This document shows, piece by piece, positions 18,449-28,256 of a stretch of 64,000 nt of DNA. The stretch is from an uncultured Acidobacteriia bacterium (GTDB lineage Bacteria; Acidobacteriota; Terriglobia; Bryobacterales; Bryobacteraceae). The stretch spans positions 1-64,000 of the forward strand of contig CAIYVZ010000139.1 in the NCBI GenBank assembly GCA_903929755.1. The letters run 5' to 3'. Below the pieces are notes generated by a model, which saw nothing but the letters and a program-made list of their open reading frames with translations, was not told where the DNA came from and ran no database searches. The position numbers were made by a program, and so were the translations under genes. How positions within the stretch are numbered: position 1 is the stretch's first letter; the number at the start of each line of letters is the position of its first letter.

Positions 18449-19441
18449 ATGTCACAACCTTACGACGCATTCTTGCTGATTTCTTTTGGTGGCCCCGAGG
18501 GGCCGGACGATGTGATGCCGTTTCTGGAGAACGTGCTGCGCGGCAAGAATGTCCCGCGCGAACGCATGCTGGAAGTGGCCGAACATTATCAACATTTCGG
18601 GGGCGTGAGCCCGATTAACGAGCAGTGCCGGGAGTTGCTGGCGGGGATTCGGGCGGAGTTTGCCGCGCGCAACTGCACGCTGCCCATCTACTGGGGTAAT
18701 CGCAACTGGGCACCGATGCTGGCCGATACCGTTCGGGAGATGCGCGATGCCGGCGTGAAAAGGGTGCTGGCGCTGGCGACTTCCGCGTTTGGGTCTTACT
18801 CAGGATGCAGACAGTATCGCGAGGACATTGAACGTGCCCTGGCGGCGGTGGAGGGGGCTCCGGTGATTGAGAAGATGCCCCCCTTCTGCTTCCGGCCCAG
18901 CTTTCTGGAAGCCGTGACGGACCGGGTGCAGGAGGCGCTGGGTTCGCTGCCGGATGCGGATGTGATTTACACCGCGCACAGTATTCCGCTAGCGATGGCG
19001 GGCGTGAGTCCGTATGAGAAGCAGTTGCGCCAGGTTTGCGCGATTGTGAACGGGAAGCTGGGGCTGCCGGACCCGGTGCTGGTGTTCCAGAGCCGTAGCG
19101 GGCCGCCGACGCAGCCGTGGCTGGGACCGGATGTGAGCGAGTACATTCGGCAGACATCCTCGAAGAGGGTGGTAGTGGTGCCGGTTGGGTTCCTGTCCGA
19201 TCACATGGAAGTCCTGTATGATCTGGATACCGAAGCGGCGGAAGCGGCCAGGGAACGCGGGATTGAGTTTGTTCGCGCGGCCACTGTGGGGACGCATCCG
19301 AAGTTCATCCACTGCATTTACGAAATGGTGGCGGAAGCGGTAGCGGCGAAGGGCTTTTCCACGTGTGCGATTGATTGCTGTAAGCCTCCGGCCCGGCCTG
19401 CGGGGCCACCTGCCGGAGCGGGCGGCGGGAGACCGGAATGA
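18449..19441 (+). CDS. hemH: Ferrochelatase / coproporphyrin ferrochelatase
   Basis: The 330-residue enzyme inserts Fe2+ into a porphyrin. The N-terminal FLLISFGGPEGPDDV is the classical ferrochelatase start. The catalytic His177 sits in YTAHSIP, and the partner acidic residue is in FLSDHMEVLYDLD. The absence of a long insertion and the domain organisation are compatible with the coproporphyrin-dependent form (CpfC), but I cannot decide between that and protoporphyrin use. A proline- and glycine-rich tail after CAIDCC (CKPPARPAGPPAG) is unusual. The CAIDCC cysteines could be a relic of a 2Fe-2S site. Its TGA overlaps the ATG of the next gene (ATGA). Confidence 0.92.
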   Translation: MSQPYDAFLLISFGGPEGPDDVMPFLENVLRGKNVPRERMLEVAEHYQHFGGVSPINEQCRELLAGIRAEFAARNCTLPIYWGNRNWAPMLADTVREMRDAGVKRVLALATSAFGSYSGCRQYREDIERALAAVEGAPVIEKMPPFCFRPSFLEAVTDRVQEALGSLPDADVIYTAHSIPLAMAGVSPYEKQLRQVCAIVNGKLGLPDPVLVFQSRSGPPTQPWLGPDVSEYIRQTSSKRVVVVPVGFLSDHMEVLYDLDTEAAEAARERGIEFVRAATVGTHPKFIHCIYEMVAEAVAAKGFSTCAIDCCKPPARPAGPPAGAGGGRPE

Positions 19442-20181
19442 GCGGACAACTGCAGGGCAAGACAGCGATTGTAACGGGCGCCAGCCGGGGCATTGGGCGC
19501 GCGATTACGGAGACGTTTGTGCGCGAAGGCGCGCGCGTCTTTATCTGCGGCAGGAAGCAGGAGACGCTGGATTCCGTGGCTGCCGAACTGGGTTCAGCAG
19601 TGACTCCGGTAGCCTGCCATGTAGGCCGCGACGAGGATATTCGGACTTTACTGGCGGCGGCTGGCAACGTGGACATCCTGGTGAATAATGCGGGGACGAA
19701 TGTGGCGCAGGGTCCGGCGCTGGAGATGAACGACGCGCAGTTCGACAAGATGATCGAGATCAACCTGAAGAGCGCGTTCCGGTTGATGAACGGCGTGGCG
19801 CCGGGAATGTGCGAGCGAGGGGCGGGATCGATCATCAATATCGCGTCGATTTCGGGGATTCGACCGCAGCTCCACGGGATGCTTTACAGCATGACGAAGG
19901 CCGCGCTGATTATGATGACGCAGTCGTATGCGGTGGAACTGGGGCCGCAGGGGGTTCGGGTGAACGCGATTGCGCCGGGGCTCATCCAGACCAAGCTGAG
20001 TGAGTATTACTGGAAGGATGATGACCGGCGGACGCACCAGATCGACCGGCAGCCGATCCGGCATTTGGGGCAACCGGGTGAGATTGCGGAAATTGCGCTG
20101 ATGATGGCGAGCGGGGCCAGTTCGTACATGACGGGCCAGACAATTGTGGTGGATGGCGGATATTTACTGGGTTCAATATGA
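19438..20181 (+). CDS. Short-chain dehydrogenase/reductase
   Basis: This classical SDR has 247 residues. The cofactor motif TGASRGIG is at 13-20, the structural NNAG at 83-86, and the catalytic Ser137 (IASISG), Tyr150 and Lys154 (YSMTK). The C-terminus has the GQTIVVDGGY motif. Arg residues after the glycine motif (CGRK) suggest NADP(H). It is similar to FabG or gluconate dehydrogenase types, but the substrate is not determinable. Both ends overlap neighbours by ATGA, showing tight translational coupling with hemH and the SGNH hydrolase. Confidence 0.92.
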   Translation: MSGQLQGKTAIVTGASRGIGRAITETFVREGARVFICGRKQETLDSVAAELGSAVTPVACHVGRDEDIRTLLAAAGNVDILVNNAGTNVAQGPALEMNDAQFDKMIEINLKSAFRLMNGVAPGMCERGAGSIINIASISGIRPQLHGMLYSMTKAALIMMTQSYAVELGPQGVRVNAIAPGLIQTKLSEYYWKDDDRRTHQIDRQPIRHLGQPGEIAEIALMMASGASSYMTGQTIVVDGGYLLGSI

Positions 20182-21419
20182 AGACATTTTTGACGGGATT
20201 CCTGGCCGCAGCCAGCCTTTTTGCCCAAACTACGGCAACGTCGCACTGGGTGGGAACCTGGGGCACCGCGCCGGCGACGCAGTCTGACGAAGCGGCGATG
20301 ACGGCGCAGAAGCTGATGTTCGACAACCAGACGCTGCGCGAGATTGTGCATACGACGCTGGGCGGCGACACCGTGCGAGTCCGGCTTTCGAATGCCTTCG
20401 GGGCAGTGCCGGTGGAGATTGGGGCGGCGCATTTGGCGGTGCGGAAGACCGGGGCGGCGATTGATCCGGCCACCGATCGGGAGTTGAAATTCGGGGGGCG
20501 CAGCAGGGTGGAGATTCCGGCTGGCGCGGTGGTGCTGAGTGATCCCGTTTCGGTGAAGATTCCTGAGTTGGGCGATGTGGCGGTTAGTCTGTATTTGCCC
20601 GGTAAGGTGATGGGTGCGGGCGTCCATTATTCGTCACAGCAGACTTCGTATATTGCGGCGGGGAATGTGGCTGGTGCGGCGGACCTGGATAGCCCGACAC
20701 CGCTGACTTCGTGGGTATTCCTGACTGGCCTGGAAGTGCAGGCTCCGGCGGCGGTGGGTTCTATTGTGACGTTTGGCGATTCCATCACCGACGGTGCGCG
20801 GTCGTCCGTCGATGGGAATCATCGCTGGCCGGACATGCTCGCCTCCCGGCTGGCGGCACGAAAGACCGGACCGAAGTTTGGGGTGGTCAACATGGGGATC
20901 GGCGGCAATCGCATCCTGCATGAGGGGCTGGCTTCGAAGCGGCCTCAGTTTGGGATTAACGCTCTGGCTCGGTTTGACGCGGATGTGCTGGCGCAGCCTG
21001 GCGTGAAGTACCTGGTGATTCTGGAAGGCATCAACGATATCGGCCATGCCGGGTCATCGGCGCCCGCCAGCGAGGCGGTGACGGCAGACGACATCATTGC
21101 GGGTATGAAGCAGATGATCGAACGGGCGCACGAAAAAGGCATCCGGGTGATCGGGTGCACAATCACACCGTTTGAAGGGCCGGCGAATATCCAGCGCGGG
21201 TATTGGACTCCCGAGAAGGCGAAGGTCCGGGACGCGGTGAACGAGTGGATCCGCAGAGGTAAAGGCTACGACGGCTTCATCGATTTCGACAAAGCCGTGC
21301 GCGACCCGGCAAATCCGACGAAGGTTCTGCCTGCCTTTGACAGCGGCGACCAGTTGCACCCGAGCGACGCGGGCTACGACGCCATGGGTAAAGCCATCGA
21401 CCTGGCTATTTTCCGGTAG
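20178..21419 (+). CDS. Secreted SGNH/GDSL-family hydrolase
   Basis: The 413-residue protein has a signal peptide (TFLTGFLAAASLFAQ) and a beta-sandwich-like N-terminal region (about 25-190, SHWVGTWGTAP). The SGNH hydrolase domain has block I GDSITDGARSS with nucleophile Ser202, block II GIGGNR (Gly), block III EGINDIGH (Asn) and block V DQLHPSDAGY (Asp/His). Such enzymes are extracytoplasmic esterases, often acting on acetylated polysaccharides. Its end overlaps the convergent esterase gene by 14 bp. Together the two look like a small carbohydrate-ester-cleaving locus. Confidence 0.9.
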   Translation: MKTFLTGFLAAASLFAQTTATSHWVGTWGTAPATQSDEAAMTAQKLMFDNQTLREIVHTTLGGDTVRVRLSNAFGAVPVEIGAAHLAVRKTGAAIDPATDRELKFGGRSRVEIPAGAVVLSDPVSVKIPELGDVAVSLYLPGKVMGAGVHYSSQQTSYIAAGNVAGAADLDSPTPLTSWVFLTGLEVQAPAAVGSIVTFGDSITDGARSSVDGNHRWPDMLASRLAARKTGPKFGVVNMGIGGNRILHEGLASKRPQFGINALARFDADVLAQPGVKYLVILEGINDIGHAGSSAPASEAVTADDIIAGMKQMIERAHEKGIRVIGCTITPFEGPANIQRGYWTPEKAKVRDAVNEWIRRGKGYDGFIDFDKAVRDPANPTKVLPAFDSGDQLHPSDAGYDAMGKAIDLAIFR

Positions 21420-22668
21420 GGTGCCAGTGGAGGTCGGCGAAGGCCAGGTATTGGTCCCAGTCGAATTCCAGGACGTCGTGTTTGCCGGAGCGGACGTGAT
21501 AACCGACGTCGTGCATGACGGCCTGATCGACGAGCGGCATTTGGGTGACGCCGAGGCCTTTGCGGCCAAACAGGGAATAGACGCGGCCCACGTTCACGGC
21601 GCTGAGGAATTCGCCCTTTGGATCTGAACCCAGGTCTTCAGCGGCGCTGGCCACGTAGAGGGGACGGGGCGCGATGAGGGCGAGGAGTTCGTTGCCGTCG
21701 ATGGGTAACTTTTCCGGATGGCCCGTATATTCCTTGTAAGCGGGGTTGAACCAATGCGGGAAGGCTCCGTTCAGGTGGTCGAGGGTTTCGCCGAAGCCTC
21801 GCTTCAGGAGAGACGCGCCGCCTTTTCCGGATTCGTTGGAGATGACGAGGGAGAAGCGATGATCCTGGGCGGCGGCCCAGAGGGCGGCTTTGCCGAGGCG
21901 GGAATGGCCGATCAGGCCGATGCGTTTGGGGTCGAGTCGGGGATCCCCGAGAAGGTAATCGACGGCTCGGCTTAGTCCCCAGGCCCAGACTCCGAGGGCG
22001 GACCAGCGTTCGGGTTCCGGAAAGAGCATACGGGTACTTTCGGCCAGGCCACCGACGAAATCGGGCTCAATGTCGTAGTAGTAAACGGTGGCGAGGCCGT
22101 AGCCGCGGGCGAGGATCTTCTCTACCTGCCAGGCGGTGGCATTGGACCCGCGGGTGCGCTCGTCGGCCTGCTGATGGAGGCGCTTTTTCGGGTCGAGGGG
22201 ATCAGTCACCCAGACATCGTTCATGATGATGCCGGGGTCGGCGTTGACGGTGTGATTGCCGCTAAAGTTGAGGCCGACGAAGACGGGGACCCGGGTGTTG
22301 CCGGGCGGCAGGTAGAGCAGAACCTGCATGTGGGGACCGTCATTGCGATCGCTGAAATAGATGGTGACCTGCTTGCGGACGGCCTTGCCTTTCAGGGCTT
22401 TCAGGTCAATGAGGGGAGGGGTGACGCGGATGTCGGTGTGTCCGGCAGGCGTCTTGCCGTAAACCTGGTCTTCGAAGAGAGCCATGAGTTCGGGGCGACG
22501 TTTGGCGGTCCAGGTGGCGACGTCTTTGACAGGCTGGCCGTTGGCGAGCGTCAGAGGGTCGGGGAGGGCGTAGTTCGCAACCTTCGCTTCGTCGAAATTG
22601 TACTTATAAGTGGGGGTTTGGGCCTGAGCCAGCACGGCAAGCAGGAGGACGGAAGCGCATCGGACCAT
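21406..22668 (-). CDS. Glucuronoyl-esterase-like (CE15-type) alpha/beta hydrolase
   Basis: Starting at the Met at 22668 the protein has 420 residues and a clean signal peptide (VRCASVLLLAVLAQAQ). The frame is open 90 bases further upstream, but that would bury the signal. The nucleophile motif GHSRLGK (Ser256) resembles the CE15 GCSRxGK motif. FVGLNFSGNHTV, RGSNATAWQVE and LIAPRPLYVASA are also characteristic. The acid is likely the Glu in NESGKGG, and the His is in MHDVGYH. CE15 enzymes cleave lignin-glucuronoxylan esters; whether this one acts on that substrate is inference. Confidence 0.82.
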   Translation of the reverse strand: MVRCASVLLLAVLAQAQTPTYKYNFDEAKVANYALPDPLTLANGQPVKDVATWTAKRRPELMALFEDQVYGKTPAGHTDIRVTPPLIDLKALKGKAVRKQVTIYFSDRNDGPHMQVLLYLPPGNTRVPVFVGLNFSGNHTVNADPGIIMNDVWVTDPLDPKKRLHQQADERTRGSNATAWQVEKILARGYGLATVYYYDIEPDFVGGLAESTRMLFPEPERWSALGVWAWGLSRAVDYLLGDPRLDPKRIGLIGHSRLGKAALWAAAQDHRFSLVISNESGKGGASLLKRGFGETLDHLNGAFPHWFNPAYKEYTGHPEKLPIDGNELLALIAPRPLYVASAAEDLGSDPKGEFLSAVNVGRVYSLFGRKGLGVTQMPLVDQAVMHDVGYHVRSGKHDVLEFDWDQYLAFADLHWHPTGK

Positions 22669-22821
22669 TTGTAGCCATGTTAGCGCCTCGATGATCCAGT
22701 GAAAGTATTTCCTCGCAGGATGGCTTGAGTTGTATGAAAAAACACGGGATTTCGACAACCCGTCCCGAGGCTAGCGAGGCAGACCCCGATCTCTCGGATC
22801 GAACTACATGCGCAGGATGCC

Positions 22822-22850
22822 TTGTACCCCGTATTGGGACGTGGTATAAG
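22822..22850 (+). promoter_or_regulatory. Sigma-70-type promoter for the PEP-CTERM gene
   Basis: TTGTAC and TATAAG are separated by exactly 17 bases. The -10 ends about 33 bases before the GTG start, with AAGGAGG between. Confidence 0.6.
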
Positions 22851-22883
22851 TGATGCATAAAAATCAAATAAAGGAGGATCGCC

Positions 22884-23912
22884 GTGCGACTCTTACTTCC
22901 GATGATTGCGCTGCTGGGACTTTCTTCTCTCGCCGCTGCCGCTGTCGTGGCGCCCTGCACACTGGCTCCAGGCGTTGTGGACATCGTTCCCCTCAGCAAC
23001 CCTACCAACACTTACTGTGTGTCGGACTATGGCTGGTCCGATACGTGGTTCGTGGGTAGCGCCCCCTCGATCTACGATCCCAGGCTCGATGTATTCTCCG
23101 GGGATGATTCACCGAATCTGCGCTTCGGTATTCTCGGCGGAGAGCCCGTAGTTTCCGGTTTCGGGTGGCTCTCGCCCATTATGGATGTCGGTACTCTGGA
23201 ACCCACGGTTGCCACAGGATCCGTGTGGGAGGTGGTGACTCCGGTCCATGGCGTCGCGCTCAATACCGTCGCGTCGGAGCTACACCATCCGCTGGGGCTG
23301 AACATCATGATTACGACCAGCCTTGGCGTGACCGGTCAGATCACGCAAGGCTTCCTGATCGAAAACACTTCGCTGGTATCCACTTTCACCGGTCTCCGCT
23401 TTGCGGATTACTTCAACTTCCATCCAAATGGTTCCACGCGCGGGAACTCCATGAAGGGAACCATCTCCTACGATCCGCTGTCCGGTCTTACCGTCACGGG
23501 GCTGGACGATGGCACGTTAATCGCGAACGGTTCCATGCGGGGCGAGCGTAGCGCGGATGCGCACGGCTGCAGTTCGCCTGTGATCACGTGGGACATGGTG
23601 CAGACCAATACCTATGTGGCGCCATGCCCGGTATCCCCGCTGGCCATAGGGCCCGGCGATGTGGCCGGGGGGCTGGCGTGGGATCTTTCTGCCGCGCTGG
23701 CGCCAGGCGCGAGCGTTGAGTTCACGATCTTCAAACAGGCCGAGCCGTTGCCTTCTCCGGAGCCGTCAACGCTGATCCTGTTCCTGAGCGGTCTCGCGTT
23801 CCTCCGAACAACGCAGCGTGTGCTGTCAGGCCGCGCTGCCAAACAGCGGCGGCGCAAAAAAAAGACGGCTTCCGTAGAAGCCGTCCAGGAATTGAAGCTG
23901 TCGGAAATATAA
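22884..23912 (+). CDS. PEP-CTERM sorting-domain protein
   Basis: The 342-residue exported protein of unknown function starts with GTG, 6 bases after a strong AAGGAGG. It has a signal peptide (LLLPMIALLGLSSLAAAAV) and a mature region rich in beta-forming segments with no recognised enzymatic motif. The sorting signal begins SPEPSTLILFLSGLAFL and is followed by an Arg-rich stretch (RAAKQRRRKKK). PEP-CTERM proteins are processed by exosortase and linked to the envelope and exopolysaccharide. Unusually, the frame continues 15 codons beyond the basic patch, through an A8 run and the eno-gpmI terminator hairpin. The true C-terminus may therefore differ. Confidence 0.8.
   Translation: MRLLLPMIALLGLSSLAAAAVVAPCTLAPGVVDIVPLSNPTNTYCVSDYGWSDTWFVGSAPSIYDPRLDVFSGDDSPNLRFGILGGEPVVSGFGWLSPIMDVGTLEPTVATGSVWEVVTPVHGVALNTVASELHHPLGLNIMITTSLGVTGQITQGFLIENTSLVSTFTGLRFADYFNFHPNGSTRGNSMKGTISYDPLSGLTVTGLDDGTLIANGSMRGERSADAHGCSSPVITWDMVQTNTYVAPCPVSPLAIGPGDVAGGLAWDLSAALAPGASVEFTIFKQAEPLPSPEPSTLILFLSGLAFLRTTQRVLSGRAAKQRRRKKKTASVEAVQELKLSEI
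23856..23885 (-). terminator. Rho-independent terminator of the eno-gpmI operon
   Basis: Read on the minus strand, GACGGCTTC pairs with GAAGCCGTC around TACG, followed by T8. It lies 28 bases after the gpmI stop, inside the 3' end of the plus-strand PEP-CTERM frame. Confidence 0.88.
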
Positions 23913-23913
23913 G

Positions 23914-25452
23914 CTACGTAATGCGCAGGTCGCGGCCGGACATTTCCTTCGGCTGGCTTTCGCCGAGGACGCCGAGGATAGTCGGAGCGACGTCCTGCAG
24001 CGAGCCCACGGGGCGCAAGCTTCCCTTGTAATCGTCCACCAAAATGAACGGCACCGGGTTGGTGGTGTGGTAGGTATGGGGGCCGCCCGTGATGGGGTCA
24101 ACCATGCATTCGGCGTTGCCGTGATCGGCGGTGATGATCCAGCGACCGTTCTTTTCTTTGAGGCGCTGCCAGATGCGGCCGAGGCACTCGTCGATCTTCT
24201 CGACCGCACGAATGGTCGGTTCGAGACGGCCGGAGTGACCGACCATGTCGGCGTTGGCGAGGTTCATGACAATGACGTCGAAATCGCGGCGTCCCATGGC
24301 GTCGATGACGATGTCGGTGACACCATCGGCGCTCATTTCGGGCTTCAGGTCATAGGTTGCAACCTTGGGGGAAGCCACCATTTCGCGCTCTTCCCCGGTG
24401 AAAGGCTTCTCGATGCCACCGTTGAAGAAGTACGTGACGTGCGCGTATTTTTCGGTTTCGGCGATGCGGAGATTCTTCCAGTTCAGTTCCTGGCAGACAT
24501 AACCCATGATGTTGACGAGTGGCTCGCGGGAGAGCACGGTGGGCAGGTTCATGGTCCGGTCGTACTCGGTCATGGTGGCGAAGACGAGGTTTTTCGGCGC
24601 CAGGGTGCGAGCGGGAACTTCGAGCGTCTTGCTCATGAGAGCTTCGGTCATTTCCCGGCCGCGGTCGGACCGGTAATTGAAGAAGAAGCAGGCGTCGTTG
24701 TCGCGGATGAGGCCGATGGGTTCATTGCGACCATCCACGATGGTGACGGGTTCAATGAATTCATCGGTCTGGCCCAGGTCGTAGGCGCGGCGGACGACTT
24801 CGACGGGGTCGGTCGCCTTCTCACCTTTGCCCAGAACCATGGCGTTGAAGGCTTTTTCGATCCGTTCCCAGCGCTTATCGCGATCCATGGCGAAGTAGCG
24901 ACCGGAAACCGTGGCGATTTTGCCGAGGCCGATCTCATCGAGCTTCTGTTGGAGGGCTTTGATGTGGCCCAGACCGCTGTCGGGAGCAGTGTCGCGGCCA
25001 TCCATGAAGGCATGGATGAAGACGTTTTCGAGCTTCTCGCGCTTGGCCATGCGGACGATGGCATAGAGATGCTGGGCGAGAGAGTGGACGCCGCCATCGC
25101 TGACGAGCCCCATGATGTGGAGGCGACGGCCTTGACGGGCGTGGTCCATGAGGACTTTCAGGACGGGGTTCTCGTTGATTTCGCCCGACGCGATCATGCT
25201 GTCGATGCGGGTCATATCCATTTGGACGACGCGGCCGGCACCGATGTTGAGGTGGCCGACTTCGGAGTTGCCCATTTGGCCTTCCGGCAGCCCGACGTAG
25301 GGGCCGGCGGTGTGGACGAGCGAGTTCGGGAAGTCGCGGAGCAAGGCATCGTAGTTCGGCTTTTTGGCCTGGGCGATGGCGTTCCCGGCGACGGCCGGGG
25401 AAAAACCCCAGCCGTCGAGGATTGTGAGAATCAGCGGTTTGTTTCGGGACAT
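23914..25452 (-). CDS. gpmI: 2,3-bisphosphoglycerate-independent phosphoglycerate mutase
   Basis: The 512-residue glycolytic enzyme interconverts 3- and 2-phosphoglycerate using two Mn2+ ions. The metal-binding start LTILDGWG (Asp13), catalytic Ser63 in MGNSEVGH, HIMGLVSDGGVHS, MDGRDTAPDSG, FFNYRSDRGREM, NLANADMVGHSG and TADHGNAE are all present and in order. The length is standard for iPGM. It starts 15 bp after eno, so the two consecutive glycolytic steps are encoded in one transcript. The U-tract terminator shortly after its stop supports this. Confidence 0.97.
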   Translation of the reverse strand: MSRNKPLILTILDGWGFSPAVAGNAIAQAKKPNYDALLRDFPNSLVHTAGPYVGLPEGQMGNSEVGHLNIGAGRVVQMDMTRIDSMIASGEINENPVLKVLMDHARQGRRLHIMGLVSDGGVHSLAQHLYAIVRMAKREKLENVFIHAFMDGRDTAPDSGLGHIKALQQKLDEIGLGKIATVSGRYFAMDRDKRWERIEKAFNAMVLGKGEKATDPVEVVRRAYDLGQTDEFIEPVTIVDGRNEPIGLIRDNDACFFFNYRSDRGREMTEALMSKTLEVPARTLAPKNLVFATMTEYDRTMNLPTVLSREPLVNIMGYVCQELNWKNLRIAETEKYAHVTYFFNGGIEKPFTGEEREMVASPKVATYDLKPEMSADGVTDIVIDAMGRRDFDVIVMNLANADMVGHSGRLEPTIRAVEKIDECLGRIWQRLKEKNGRWIITADHGNAECMVDPITGGPHTYHTTNPVPFILVDDYKGSLRPVGSLQDVAPTILGVLGESQPKEMSGRDLRIT

Positions 25453-25467
25453 TTGAGTGTCAAATAG

Positions 25468-26841
<1,374 letters not shown>

Positions 26842-26941
26842 TTAGCGCCGACGCCCGCGGCTGAAGTGCGCGCATAAGAAGGCGGACAGCATCCTTTATG
26901 GTACCAGGTTGATGTGGTGGCGGGCCTGGGATTGGGGCGGT

Positions 26942-27697
26942 TCAGGCGGCCAGGGGGAGAAGGTCGCCGTCGTGGGGGCATGGGAGGGTGGTGTTCCAGC
27001 CGTTTTTTTCGTAGAAGGCGGCTTGTTTGAGGGTGACGGCGCGGTTGATGTCCTGGGTGAGGAGGATGACGGAATAAACGAAGCCATTGACCTCAATTGA
27101 CTCGTTACGGAAGCCTTCGGCGGGGATTTCGCCGGTCTTGTGGCGCATGCGGAGGAGGAGTTCGGCCTCGTGGCGGGCGGCGGCTTCGGCTGCGACGCGG
27201 CAGCGCTGGAGTTCGGCGAGATCCTTTCTATTGCGGGCGATGGTTCGGTTGATGCGGTGTTCCTAGAGGGCGAGGGTGGCGAAATATTGGGGGTCGCGGC
27301 GGAAGGTTTGGGCCTGGGCGATGGCGGCTTCGACTTCGGGGGAGTTGGTGTCGTGGTCTTCGGAGTGTTCGTGGTGGCCGAGGCCGAGGGAGTTGAATTC
27401 GATGGCGCGGGAGCGGTTGATGCGCCAGTGGTCCTGGGCGATGGAGATGGCGAGTTGGGATTCTTCGGTGCCCTGGGGTTTGAGGGAGGCGAGCATGCCG
27501 GCTTCGAAGGTTTGGTAGGCGAGGCGGTCGTCTTCGGTGAGGACGAAGAACTGGCCGGTGAGGCCATGGCGGGTGGCGTTGAGACGGGAGCGGGATTTGC
27601 CGGCGTCGGTGCGGGGTCCGGTGGAGTGCTGGGCGTTGGCTCGGTTGGCTTCGCGCTGGGATTCGGAGCTGTCGTGTGCGTGCGGATTGGTTTGCAT
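26942..27697 (-). pseudogene. STGPRT-type multicopy family protein with in-frame stop
   Basis: The 252-codon frame encodes an N-terminal motif HSTGPRTDAGKSRSRLNATR followed by HGLTG. This is typical of an uncharacterised family repeated in many Acidobacteria genomes. A Glu/Arg-rich helical body follows, with INRSRAIEFN and EHRINRTIARN. Codon 145 is TAG (27263-27265). Immediately after it the same frame resumes with family-like sequence to the stop at 26942. A single base change from TAT/TAC or CAG would restore it. The frame is otherwise undamaged, so the lesion is recent or there is readthrough. No function is known. It lies 187 bp upstream of eno on the same transcription side. Confidence 0.7.
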
Positions 27698-27827
27698 TTT
27701 GGCTTCCTCGATTGAAGAGTTAGCAGGGGGTTGTAGCGGGATCTGGCCTGGGTGGGGTTATGTTGTTGATTTTGTTGAGACGATTTATGGAATTTTGATG
27801 TGACTCCCGAATCGCAGATTTTTCTCT

Positions 27828-27861
27828 CGCAAAGACGCTAAGGCGCAGAGATTCGCAAAGG
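27828..27861. repeat. CGCAAAG-type short intergenic repeat
   Basis: The degenerate tandem pattern CGCAAAGACGCTAAGGCGCA continues with GAGATTCGCAAAGG. The right end supplies the ribosome site (AAAGGG) of the DUF433 gene. Confidence 0.5.
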
Positions 27862-27869
27862 GATCTTGA

Positions 27870-28256
27870 GTGAGGCGAGAAACGCACTATCCTGAATGGA
27901 GGATGGAGACACTGGACCGAATTACGCGAAACCCTGCGGTAATGGGGGGGAAGCCCTGTATTCGGGGGATGCGGGTTACGGCTGGAATGCTGGTGGGTCT
28001 GATCGCTTCCGGCCACAGCCATGAAGCGATCCTGGCTGCGTACCCCTACTTGGAAGAAGAGGATCTCCGGCAGGCGCTGGCATATGCGGTCGGGCCCTTT
28101 GGAGAGATCGAGATGCCCCTGCCGACCGGACTTGGCGGAGAGGGCGTTTTGTCATCCGAGTACTTTTTGAGCGCTTGCGGATTTCTGACCGATGAGATTG
28201 CGGAGCCGGTTGATCCTTTGCCCGAAGCGGTGGATGACCTTGATGGGCGTATATGA
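27870..28256 (+). CDS. DUF433 antitoxin-like protein
   Basis: This 128-residue protein has the DUF433 core DRITRNPAVMGGKPCIRGMR and a HTH-like segment SHEAILAAYPYLEEEDLRQAL. DUF433 proteins are DNA-binding antitoxins usually paired with PIN toxins (DUF5615/VapC). GTG at 27870 follows AAAGGG by 7 bases; an internal ATG at 27903 is possible but lacks spacing for a ribosome site. After about residue 73 the sequence continues in a less typical acidic, glycine-rich tail of about 55 residues. Its stop overlaps the ATG of a broken vapC (28253), so an intact antitoxin survives next to a dead toxin. Confidence 0.72.
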   Translation: MRRETHYPEWRMETLDRITRNPAVMGGKPCIRGMRVTAGMLVGLIASGHSHEAILAAYPYLEEEDLRQALAYAVGPFGEIEMPLPTGLGGEGVLSSEYFLSACGFLTDEIAEPVDPLPEAVDDLDGRI

